DNA of 64,000 bases, from the NCBI RefSeq assembly GCF_002812045.1, contig NZ_NPEG01000001.1:930001-994000 (forward strand). Reading direction: 5' to 3'. Shown in pieces: positions 27,363 through 34,751 of this stretch (the first letter of the stretch is position 1; each line of letters opens with the position of its first letter). Origin of the DNA: Leptospira haakeii (GTDB taxonomy: Bacteria; Spirochaetota; Leptospiria; Leptospirales; Leptospiraceae). The position numbers and the translations under genes were made by a program. The notes beneath the pieces were generated by a model, which was not told the origin of the DNA, made no database searches, and saw nothing but the letters and a program-made list of their open reading frames with translations.

Positions 27363-27394
27363 AAAAAAACCCCGGTTGTCCACCAGGGTTTTTT
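27363..27394. terminator. Bidirectional terminator
   Basis: AAAAAACCCC...GGGTTTTTT encloses an inner GGT/ACC stem. A run of T on each strand allows termination of both convergent genes (26938-27339 and fcpA). Confidence 0.85.
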
Positions 27395-27419
27395 CCTACA
27401 TTGAAATGAAAAGAGAGGA

Positions 27420-28340
27420 TTATGGGCGAACCGAAATCACTTCGTCTTTGTTGATCAAAGCAACGATGTGTTTGTATTCCGGGGAATCCTTTCCATATTT
27501 CAGCTCGGTAGCGCGGAGAAGGTGGATGTTTTTCTTGTGACGGAATTTGAACATCTGGTCTTCGCTTGCTCCACCGTATTTCTTGATCATGTTTTCTTCG
27601 AAAGCGTAGCAGCTTGCAAGATACTTGTGAGCTGGGTATTCTTTCTCATTTTCATTAACCTCGATGTAAAGTTCCAATATAGGAATACACTGAGGTAAGT
27701 TTTGTAGATCGTATTCAGTAACAATCCAAGATCTGTATACATCGGAAAGAAGTCTCTTGAACTCGGCACGTTCACGTAAATCCGGGTTCTTGATCTCATC
27801 CAAATGGTTGATTGCCTTGGTGAAATAATTCAATGCTTGTTGTTTTGCTTCCAACTTTTGGCGGGAAACGACACGATCCTCGCGAGCTTTACGGTCGACC
27901 TTTTGCCAGTACCATTTCTCGTCTAGACGTTTCTTCTCCGCTTCCTCTTTACGGTACTGCTCAACAGCTTCCCTCATCTTGAGGACGGTATTCACTCCGG
28001 ATTGATAGCTAGTTAGGGCCAGGCGGAACTTGTTGTTCGCGAAAGCCTTAGAAAGCTGATGGAGTTCTTGGAAGTTCTTGTCGTAACCTTTGAAGTCAGG
28101 GTTCTTCCAGATCGCTTCCTGCTCCTGGATTTCTTTTTTGCGTTTCTTAGCTTCTTCCGTTAGATTCTTGTCGTCGTCTTCCGGAACGAGCTCACCTTTC
28201 AGCAGTTCGTCGATCTTATCAGCTGCCGCCTTGGCATCTGTCGTATCCTGCCCCCCTTGGTTCTGTGCGAACAAGGAGAGGTTGAGTCCGACCACGGCCA
28301 GAAGAACGAATATAGTCTTCATCACCTTCATAGTGCTCAC
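27420..28340 (-). CDS. fcpA: Flagellar coiling protein FcpA (periplasmic flagellum sheath)
   Basis: The 306-residue protein has a signal peptide ([20 protein letters not shown]) and then a highly charged helical domain with tetratricopeptide-like helices ([55 protein letters not shown]). I recognise this as FcpA, an abundant flagellar sheath protein unique to Leptospira; loss of FcpA in L. biflexa and L. interrogans uncoils the flagella and stops translation. The identification comes from memory of the family. GTG 28340 is the first start, with AGAAGG seven bases upstream; an ATG lies nine bases in. It is monocistronic, ended by a terminator. Confidence 0.8.
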   Translation of the reverse strand: MSTMKVMKTIFVLLAVVGLNLSLFAQNQGGQDTTDAKAAADKIDELLKGELVPEDDDKNLTEEAKKRKKEIQEQEAIWKNPDFKGYDKNFQELHQLSKAFANNKFRLALTSYQSGVNTVLKMREAVEQYRKEEAEKKRLDEKWYWQKVDRKAREDRVVSRQKLEAKQQALNYFTKAINHLDEIKNPDLRERAEFKRLLSDVYRSWIVTEYDLQNLPQCIPILELYIEVNENEKEYPAHKYLASCYAFEENMIKKYGGASEDQMFKFRHKKNIHLLRATELKYGKDSPEYKHIVALINKDEVISVRP

Positions 28341-28682
28341 ACCTGTGCCTTCTCTTTCAAAGATAGGATTTAGAAAAAAGACAGCAAAGTCCTTTTCTTT
28401 TGTTTATCTATCGGTCAAGGACCTTTAGATATAAACCTGGATTAGAAAAAATTTCCCACTTTTCCTATACAAGGGACATAAACGAGAAGCTTTTTACTAT
28501 ATCCATTAGCAAAATTTTATCATTTTTCGCTAATTTTGTTCTCCGAATCCGTTCAGAGACTCCTCCAGGATCTCGCTTAAAGCAGAACTTGTCAGCAGAT
28601 TTTTAGGAATTCCTAGGAAATGATTGGTTCTTAGATTTCTTTCTTTCTATTACTTTCCTTTTTTCCAGTCTGGATCTAGACC
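28341..28682. other. Divergent intergenic region between fcpA and the dnaC-like gene
   Basis: This 342-base, AT-rich region has no credible gene. It should hold the promoter of fcpA (a weak TTGCTG/TATCTT pair can be traced on the minus strand near 28360-28390) and of the dnaC-like operon (TTGGTT/TATTAC near 28622-28650). None is convincing enough to list separately. Confidence 0.4.
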
Positions 28683-29528
28683 ATGAATTTAAAGAATTTA
28701 ACCCCGATCCGAGAAGGTTCTCCCAGTTGTAAATTCTGTGCGGGAGTCGGATTCCTTCTGGAAGAGAATGTAAAGAATTCTAGCTCTGGAGTTCTATTAC
28801 TTTGTTCCTGCGTGGGAGAGTCTTGCCCCTGTGGCGGTAAGGCTCCCTATATGGTCTATGATGAAAGCCAAAATAGAATGTTACCTTGTGTCTGTCATAA
28901 CGCTAGAGTGGAACTTGGCCGGGTAGAATATTTGGTGAAGAAGGCGGGGATCCCTGCGAGATACAAGTATAGAACTTTGGATCGAATGGACACCACCGAA
29001 CTTTCTTTCTTAGCAGCTCATGATTGGGCGAATGATATCGTAGTAAAATGGAAGGAAAGAGAAAGAATACAGCAAGGTTTGTATCTTTGGGGAGGGACCG
29101 GGTCAGGAAAAACGTTACTTGCCTGTGCTATCTTAAACGAACTCATCCTTCGTTACGGTTTGGAATGTAAATACGCAAAGATCAATCGTGACTTTCTTTC
29201 CACCATTCGAGACAGTTATCAAAAAGAAAGTGAACTTCATGGAATGGAGCAAACTATCAAAAAACAATTTGCGGATGTCGAAGTTTTAGTTCTGGATGAT
29301 TTCGGAGCGAACAAAGAATCCGATTGGGCTAACTCTCAGTTATATGATCTAATAGATACAAGGTATGAAGAAGAAAAAGTAACAATTCTCACTTCTAATA
29401 TTTCTCCCGCTGATTGGAAAGACAAAGCTGAGGGTAGGATCTTTTCTAGACTAATGGAGATGGCAAAACAAATCCATTTAGATTGTCCTGATTATCGTCT
29501 AAGTCATAGCGCTTTCGGAACTCATTGA
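28683..29528 (+). CDS. DnaC/IstB-like AAA+ ATPase with N-terminal cysteine cluster
   Basis: The 281-residue protein has an N-terminal domain with eight cysteines in CxxC or CxC pairs (Cys16/19, 41/43, 48/50, 69/71), which could hold two zinc ions. A DnaC-like AAA+ domain follows, with Walker A GGTGSGKT (137-144), Walker B VLVLDDFG and a sensor LTSN. DnaC proteins load the replicative helicase DnaB; IstB-type relatives serve transposases. There is no transposase here, so helicase loading is the better guess. It leads a folK-panB operon, with its TGA overlapping the folK ATG. Confidence 0.82.
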   Translation: MNLKNLTPIREGSPSCKFCAGVGFLLEENVKNSSSGVLLLCSCVGESCPCGGKAPYMVYDESQNRMLPCVCHNARVELGRVEYLVKKAGIPARYKYRTLDRMDTTELSFLAAHDWANDIVVKWKERERIQQGLYLWGGTGSGKTLLACAILNELILRYGLECKYAKINRDFLSTIRDSYQKESELHGMEQTIKKQFADVEVLVLDDFGANKESDWANSQLYDLIDTRYEEEKVTILTSNISPADWKDKAEGRIFSRLMEMAKQIHLDCPDYRLSHSAFGTH

Positions 29529-29980
29529 TGGATAAAAATAATCATATCGCATTTCTATGTTTGGGAACGAATTTAGGAGATCGTGAATTGTATCTCTCTG
29601 ATGCGATCCAAAAGATTGGTGTTCATCCTGAAATACGGATCCTAAAAAAAGGAACTGCTTTAAATACAGAAGCTCTTGAAGTTACGGACCAACCTGACTT
29701 TTTAAATCAGCTTTTGCAGATATCTACTCATCTTTCTCCTAGAGAACTTTTGGATTTTTTACTTGGTATTGAAAATGAAATGGGAAGAGTTCGCACAAGA
29801 GACAAAGGCCCTCGCGTGATCGACATAGATATTCTATCCATAGACGATATGAAAATCCATGAGAAGGGTCTACATCTTCCCCATCATAGTCTGTTCACAC
29901 GTCCTTTTATATTAGAACTTTTAAATGAACTCGGAGAAGGTTCCCTGATCCAAGCTTTTGGGAATCCTTCGGAGGGATGA
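29528..29980 (+). CDS. folK: 2-amino-4-hydroxy-6-hydroxymethyldihydropteridine pyrophosphokinase
   Basis: This 150-residue HPPK starts LCLGTNLGDRELYL and carries the signature RDKGPRVIDIDIL, with ATP-binding aspartates in IDIDIL. It pyrophosphorylates the pterin precursor of dihydropteroate in folate synthesis. The start ATG lies within TGATG of the upstream gene. panB starts right after the stop, so this gene is the middle member of the operon. Confidence 0.95.
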   Translation: MDKNNHIAFLCLGTNLGDRELYLSDAIQKIGVHPEIRILKKGTALNTEALEVTDQPDFLNQLLQISTHLSPRELLDFLLGIENEMGRVRTRDKGPRVIDIDILSIDDMKIHEKGLHLPHHSLFTRPFILELLNELGEGSLIQAFGNPSEG

Positions 29981-29981
29981 C

Positions 29982-30782
29982 ATGAGAGATGTTAGTAAAT
30001 TATTTCCGAGAGGACCAAAACCCGTAGAGAAAAAAATCACGGTATTGACCTGCTATGATTTCATGTTCGCTCGGATTTTAGAAGATTCCGGTGTGGATTG
30101 TATTCTTGTTGGGGACACTCTGGGAGTAGTCTACCAAGGCCAACCTACCACCTTGCCTGTGACCTTGGATGAGATGATCTATCATGCGAAGGCAGTCAGA
30201 AGGGGTGCCCCGAACACATTCGTAGTTGTGGACCTTCCATTTCTAAGTTATCAAGTTTCTTTAGAAGAGGGGATCCGTTCTGCCGGAAAGGTAATGAAAG
30301 AAAGTGGATGTGACGCAGTAAAATTCGAAGGCGGCGGTCCCGAGATCTTAGAACTTATTTATAAATTGGAAAGGATCGGCATACCAGTTATGGGACATAT
30401 AGGCCTTACCCCTCAATCTGTGAATGTTTTTGGAGGACATAAAATCCAAGGAAAAGCAGAAGAAGATAAGGCCAGATTGATAAGCGAAGCGAGAGGGATT
30501 TCCGATGCCGGAGCCTTCTCCATTGTTTTTGAGCTGATCCCTTCTGCTCTTGCTAAAGAAATTTCCGAAGCTGTCCCGATTCCTACAATCGGGATAGGAG
30601 CAGGTGCGGCGACCGACGGACAGGTCCTGGTAATTTACGATTTTCTTGGATTGAATAAGGGCTTTAAGCCTAAGTTCTTAAAAACTTTCCTGAATGGATA
30701 CGACGATGTCTCCGGCGCAGTCAAAAACTATATTCAGGAAGTGAGAAATGGAAGTTTTCCTGGGCCGGAACATTCTCATTAA
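29982..30782 (+). CDS. panB: 3-methyl-2-oxobutanoate hydroxymethyltransferase
   Basis: The 266-residue PanB begins at ATG 29982, preceded by GGAGG; a longer frame from 29958 runs into folK. The family motifs LTCYDFMFARILEDSGVD, ILVGDTLGVVYQGQPTTLP and MGHIGLTPQSVNVFGG are complete, as is GIGAGAATDGQVLV. It adds a hydroxymethyl group from methylene-tetrahydrofolate to ketoisovalerate, the first step of pantothenate synthesis. Its place after folK puts a folate and a folate-consuming step in one operon. Confidence 0.96.
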   Translation: MRDVSKLFPRGPKPVEKKITVLTCYDFMFARILEDSGVDCILVGDTLGVVYQGQPTTLPVTLDEMIYHAKAVRRGAPNTFVVVDLPFLSYQVSLEEGIRSAGKVMKESGCDAVKFEGGGPEILELIYKLERIGIPVMGHIGLTPQSVNVFGGHKIQGKAEEDKARLISEARGISDAGAFSIVFELIPSALAKEISEAVPIPTIGIGAGAATDGQVLVIYDFLGLNKGFKPKFLKTFLNGYDDVSGAVKNYIQEVRNGSFPGPEHSH

Positions 30783-30885
30783 TTTCTTTTCTCTGCGGAT
30801 TTCTTGACGTTCCGTGTGTGAAGTAAAGGCTGGAGAGAGAATCAATCCCGATTGTAAAATCGAACAAAGATAGGACGGAAGATAC

Positions 30886-32028
30886 GTGGACATAGTCGAA
30901 CTGGAGAAGGGATATCCGGAAACTGAAGCAAAAATAAAGGCTTTGGCATCCGAATGTGGGAACGCCACCGAGATCATTCGCGGAGCGGTTGTATCCGATA
31001 CCATTCATTTTATCGGGGATACCCGTAAGATCTCCGACAAGGAAGGTTACGTAAAAGAACTTCCTGGTGTGACTAGAATTTGGAACGTATCATTGCCTTA
31101 TAAAAATATCGCCCGTACTGCTGCCGGTAAAAACGGAGAAGTAGTCCATCGTGAAAACCGAATTGTAGAAGTTCATGGAAAAGATGGACTCGTTCGTAAG
31201 TTCGGGACTGGAAAACATATCTTCCTGGTTGGCCCGGATTCTCCTCAAACTTATGAACAAACTGTTACTATAGCGAAACAAGCGGTAGAGATCGGTGAAA
31301 AATTCGGGATCTTAGATCGTATCATCTTTAGGGGTGGAGCATTCAAACCTAGAACTCGTCCGACTGATTGGAGAGGAATGGGTTGGGACGGTATCAAATT
31401 ACTCGATAGAGTAAAAGAAGAAACCGGACTTCCTTATGTGACCGAAGTTATGGATCATACCATGGCGGAAGAAGTTTCTAAACATGCGGACATGATCCAG
31501 ATCGGAACAAGAAACGCTCAAGACTTTGAACTTTTAGAAGCTGTGGGTCGCACCGGTAAACCAGTTATCTTAAAAAGAGGTTTCGGTAACGAAGCTATCG
31601 AATGGTTTTCTGCCGCAGAATATATTGCTAATCAAGGAAATTTGAATATAGTTCTTTGTGAAAGAGGAGTGAAAACCCTTTTCATTAAAGAAGGATATTG
31701 CCGTAACACTCCGGACCTAAACGTGATCACTCACGCTAAGAACCAAACAATTCTTCCTGTGATCTTTGATCCAAGCCATGTTGCCGGTGATGATAAGATC
31801 GTGGTTTCCAACTTATTGGCTTCTCTTCCGTTTAATCCGGATGGATCCATTACTGAAACTTTGCATGTAGAAGAGTTCCGTAAAGAGCAAATGTGTGATG
31901 CGGCTCAGGCGCTTTTAATGTCTCTATACGAAAAAACGGTAGAAGCTATTTTAACTTATGAGGAAAAAATTAAACCTCTGACTGATAAGGTAGATTCTTA
32001 TTTTTTGGAACGTAAGGGAAAAAAATAA
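30886..32028 (+). CDS. aroF: 3-deoxy-7-phosphoheptulonate (DAHP) synthase, type I-beta
   Basis: At 380 residues, with GTG start 30886, this fits the KDO8P-synthase-like (I-beta) DAHP synthases. Motifs are FLVGPDSPQTYEQ, FRGGAFKPRTRPTDWRG, MIQIGTRNAQDFELL, PVILKRGFGNEAIEW and PVIFDPSHVAGDD, in which the metal ligands Cys, His, Glu and Asp of the family are placed as expected. It starts the shikimate pathway from PEP and erythrose 4-phosphate. The first 90 residues resemble the regulatory ferredoxin-like domain of I-beta enzymes. The stop codon falls inside a bidirectional terminator. Confidence 0.93.
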   Translation: MDIVELEKGYPETEAKIKALASECGNATEIIRGAVVSDTIHFIGDTRKISDKEGYVKELPGVTRIWNVSLPYKNIARTAAGKNGEVVHRENRIVEVHGKDGLVRKFGTGKHIFLVGPDSPQTYEQTVTIAKQAVEIGEKFGILDRIIFRGGAFKPRTRPTDWRGMGWDGIKLLDRVKEETGLPYVTEVMDHTMAEEVSKHADMIQIGTRNAQDFELLEAVGRTGKPVILKRGFGNEAIEWFSAAEYIANQGNLNIVLCERGVKTLFIKEGYCRNTPDLNVITHAKNQTILPVIFDPSHVAGDDKIVVSNLLASLPFNPDGSITETLHVEEFRKEQMCDAAQALLMSLYEKTVEAILTYEEKIKPLTDKVDSYFLERKGKK

Positions 32029-32049
32029 GTTCGAGAGTTCGAACTTATT
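32024..32049. terminator. Bidirectional terminator containing two stop codons
   Basis: AATAAGTTCGA (32024-32034) pairs perfectly with TCGAACTTATT (32039-32049) around GAGT. The stem contains the stop codons of both convergent genes. The A run before it and lack of a long T run make it more effective for the minus strand. Confidence 0.6.
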
Positions 32050-32392
32050 CCGGAAATTTGGGAGCTAATTCTTTTTTGGTTTGCTCCCAAATACTCGGAA
32101 GTTCCTGACAAAGAGCCAAACAAGCTTCTAAGTTTCCTTCCTTCAATTTCAGCTCAGCCTCCGTAACATTCTTCTGAACTGCTGCGAGCCCAAAATTCGC
32201 TGCGACACCTTTTGTCTGGTGCAATTCTGCTTGTAGTTCTACACTTTTCTTTTCGTCAGTGAAACTTTTGATATTTTCTAAACGGCTGTTCATGTTCTTA
32301 CGTAAAGAACGTACCATTTCTTCCAGCCAAATAATATCATCTTCATCGTCGCCTTGTTTTAGGGAATCCAGACGAGACCAATCCACTAGCAT
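32045..32392 (-). CDS. Histidine phosphotransferase (Hpt) domain protein
   Basis: This 115-residue, all-helical protein has an Hpt core: AELHQTKGVAANFGL, where His58 is followed by the Lys/Gly spacing typical of phosphorelay Hpt domains. It receives and passes phosphate between response-regulator receivers. No kinase or regulator gene adjoins it, so it is an orphan component whose partners lie elsewhere. It shares the terminator with the DAHP synthase gene. Confidence 0.85.
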   Translation of the reverse strand: MLVDWSRLDSLKQGDDEDDIIWLEEMVRSLRKNMNSRLENIKSFTDEKKSVELQAELHQTKGVAANFGLAAVQKNVTEAELKLKEGNLEACLALCQELPSIWEQTKKELAPKFPE

Positions 32393-32545
32393 AGAATTCT
32401 CCTACCCGAACCGCGTTTGGTAAATGTATGCGGCTTCCCAAATTCGACGAAGCCCCGGACCGTTTACCGACCCCAATTATTTATAGCTTGAATAAAAAAT
32501 CCACGTCGATTTTCGTATTATGGAAGATTTAAGAGGCGAAACTTA

Positions 32546-33325
32546 ATGAAAATTCACCCAACAGCCATCGTCGATTCGAAAGCGGAACTACACGAGTCCG
32601 TCGAAGTCGGTGCGTATACAATTATAGAAAAAGATGTGGTAATCGGCGAAGGGACCGTGATCGAGACCGGAGCCCGAATTTTCGCAGGAACTAAATTTGG
32701 TAAATTTAACAAAGTCCATCATGGAGCAGTAATCGGAGTAAATCCTCAGGATTTAGGCTTCGATCCAAACACTGCTAGCAAAACTATCATCGGAGATAAT
32801 AATACTTTTAAAGAATATTCCAATATTCACAGAGGAACTAAGGTAGATTCTCCCACTATTATAGGAAATAGAAACTATATGATGGGAAGTGTCCACGTAG
32901 GTCACGACTGTATTTTAGGAGATGATAATATTCTAACACACGGTCTTGTTTTGGCGGGACATGTTACGGTAGGTAATAAGGCATTCATTTCCGGTTTAGT
33001 TGCAGTTCACCAATTTTGTTTTGTGGGTGATTATGCAATGGTAGCAGGTTGTTCCAAAGTAGTACAGGACGTTCCTCCGTTTGCTACAGCAGATGGAAAT
33101 CCTTGCACGATCATTGGTTTAAATACTGTCGGTTTGAAAAGAGGAGGATTCTCTCCTGAAACAAGAGCTGCGATCAAGAATGCATACAAAGTAATCTATC
33201 ATTCAGGATTGAATTATAGAACTGCTTTGGATCAATTGGAGAAGGATTCGGGACATCCTCCTGAAGTTCTCCAGATCATTAAGTTTTTCAGAAGTAGCGA
33301 TCGTGGAGTAATGAACCACAGATAA
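32546..33325 (+). CDS. lpxA: Acyl-[ACP]-UDP-N-acetylglucosamine O-acyltransferase
   Basis: The 259-residue LpxA starts MKIHPTAIVDSKAEL, runs through left-handed beta-helix repeats (IGEGTVIETGARIF, GNRNYMMGSVHVGHDC with the catalytic His) and ends with a helical bundle (NAYKVIYHSGLNYRTALDQL). AVHQFCFVGDYAMVAG and GLNTVGLKRGGF are diagnostic. It starts lipid A synthesis. L. interrogans LpxA is known to prefer the 3-amino sugar substrate; the same may hold here. It stands alone, not in an lpxD-fabZ-lpxA cluster. Confidence 0.95.
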   Translation: MKIHPTAIVDSKAELHESVEVGAYTIIEKDVVIGEGTVIETGARIFAGTKFGKFNKVHHGAVIGVNPQDLGFDPNTASKTIIGDNNTFKEYSNIHRGTKVDSPTIIGNRNYMMGSVHVGHDCILGDDNILTHGLVLAGHVTVGNKAFISGLVAVHQFCFVGDYAMVAGCSKVVQDVPPFATADGNPCTIIGLNTVGLKRGGFSPETRAAIKNAYKVIYHSGLNYRTALDQLEKDSGHPPEVLQIIKFFRSSDRGVMNHR

Positions 33326-33336
33326 CCAAAGGTTAC

Positions 33337-33358
33337 GCGTGTTGGAACTCCAACACGC
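33337..33358. terminator. Hairpin between convergent lpxA and the M15 peptidase gene
   Basis: GCGTGTTGG (33337-33345) and CCAACACGC (33350-33358) form a perfect 9-bp stem with a 4-base loop, 12 bases after lpxA. No T run follows, so it may also be an RNA stabiliser. Confidence 0.55.
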
Positions 33359-33367
33359 ACCTTATGC

Positions 33368-34132
33368 TCAATCTATTCTCGCACATTCCGGATTGATTGA
33401 AGTAACATATTCCAGGGGGAGATCTCCTAAAAAATCGGATCCCTGGAATTTTCCTTTAAAATTTAATTTTCCCTTTTTATAAGCATCCACCCAAGCTCTT
33501 TGGAATTTATTAGAGAGAGGGGCATAAGACCAATGCCATTTCTCTTCATTATAACCTTTTCCAGCTCTTTCTGATTTGGGAGAATAAGGCTGACAGAATC
33601 CGAATCTGTGCGCATTCTTCCTCATCCAAATATAGAATGTTTCCCCTCTTCCACCTTTTTCAAAATAGGAGTTTTCCAGAGCATTGATATCAATGTCTGT
33701 TCCCCAGTGATGTCTAGAGGTGCCGGGAGCGCTTGAAAATTCTAAAATTAAGGAAATAATTTGAGAAGGAGTTTTGTCTTTTACAGGTTCTCTCATCTTT
33801 TTCTTTCCAGAATATTTATCTTCCCAGATTGATTTTTGGTCTGCAAAGGACCTATGCGCCGAAATTAAAAACGGCTCTTGTCTTTCTTGGGGATGGTCCT
33901 TTTTATATTCTTCTTTTAATTTTATAAATGCAGCTTTGGTTTCTTTTCTTAGAAAAAATTGTCTCGGGTCTCCAGGATTTGTAAAGGATACGAGGGCTTT
34001 CTCCTTAGGGAAATCTCCGATTAGGTAAGAAATTTCCGAGACACCTTGGTAGGTTTCTTCTGTTGTTTGTGAAGATAAGGAGAAGATACCAAAAATAAGA
34101 ACAAGTACTAAACATCGGAATAGGAGCGGCAT
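33368..34132 (-). CDS. VanY-type (M15B) D-alanyl-D-alanine carboxypeptidase, exported
   Basis: A hydrophobic leader (about residues 5-22) is followed by an M15B domain: PFLISAHRSFADQ, the zinc motif SRHHWGTDIDIN, and EEKWHWSYAP with the catalytic Glu and His ligand. The enzyme trims the terminal D-Ala from peptidoglycan stem peptides in the periplasm. The gene ends close to the lpxA hairpin and begins a minus-strand unit with no obvious partner. Confidence 0.9.
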   Translation of the reverse strand: MPLLFRCLVLVLIFGIFSLSSQTTEETYQGVSEISYLIGDFPKEKALVSFTNPGDPRQFFLRKETKAAFIKLKEEYKKDHPQERQEPFLISAHRSFADQKSIWEDKYSGKKKMREPVKDKTPSQIISLILEFSSAPGTSRHHWGTDIDINALENSYFEKGGRGETFYIWMRKNAHRFGFCQPYSPKSERAGKGYNEEKWHWSYAPLSNKFQRAWVDAYKKGKLNFKGKFQGSDFLGDLPLEYVTSINPECARID

Positions 34133-34346
34133 AATTCCATATTCTTCTTAGGCAACTTGGGGAAAAGGGATTTTCTAGTAGTCCTGATTTGTTTAAGACA
34201 CAAATGCTACTACAGAAATTTCCCGGACTTTATGACAAACTCGAGCCTTGAAATCCGGAAATTTGTATTGCTTTACTTTGGAAATTCGGTTGAAGTTAAG
34301 CTCTAATTGGAAATTTTTTGTAAAAAACAAATTGGGAGAACCCTGG

Positions 34347-34685
34347 ATGAAAAAAATCATCACTCTTCTTCTGCCCCTGTTCCTAACGTTTAATTGCGTT
34401 TTATTTGATGCAATTGGTCTGTCTTATCCAGACACCGTAGATGGAAAGGAAGCAAAAAGTATCATTCTGACAAGTGCAGTTATTGGATCCGCAGTGGGCG
34501 GTTTCGAAGTTCTTTCTATTCTTGCCCCTCAATTAGCAAAAGTAGAAGAAGATAAATACTATAACAAGTCTGATGTTGACGATTGTGCTAACGAAGCGTT
34601 GATCATCAACTTGATAACTGTGGATTTAGGTGGTTTTACTTGCGACTTAAACCCTAGAGCAACGATCATTCCATTTATCTACTGA
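34347..34685 (+). CDS. TIGR04452-type Leptospira lipoprotein
   Basis: ATG 34347 is preceded by GGGAGAA, and gives a 112-residue protein; a longer frame from 34248 lacks a signal peptide. The leader ends TFNC, with Cys17 as lipidation site. The mature part has SYPDTVDGKEAKS, a Gly-rich hydrophobic helix, DKYYNKSDVDDC and a C-terminal TVDLGGFTCDLNP, the pattern of the small Leptospira-restricted family TIGR04452. Function is unknown. Two cysteines besides Cys17 could form a disulphide. Confidence 0.85.
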   Translation: MKKIITLLLPLFLTFNCVLFDAIGLSYPDTVDGKEAKSIILTSAVIGSAVGGFEVLSILAPQLAKVEEDKYYNKSDVDDCANEALIINLITVDLGGFTCDLNPRATIIPFIY

Positions 34686-34708
34686 TCCGTTCTTTAGATC
34701 ATCGATTT

Positions 34709-34739
34709 TCGGCCGACTGAAAATTGTAAGTCGGCCGGA
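34709..34739. terminator. GC-rich hairpin, probable bidirectional terminator
   Basis: GGCCGACT (34711-34718) pairs with AGTCGGCC (34729-34736); TTC/GGAA flanks extend it. It separates the lipoprotein gene from the convergent recG. T runs on either side are weak. Confidence 0.55.
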
Positions 34740-34751
34740 AACTCTTCCTTC

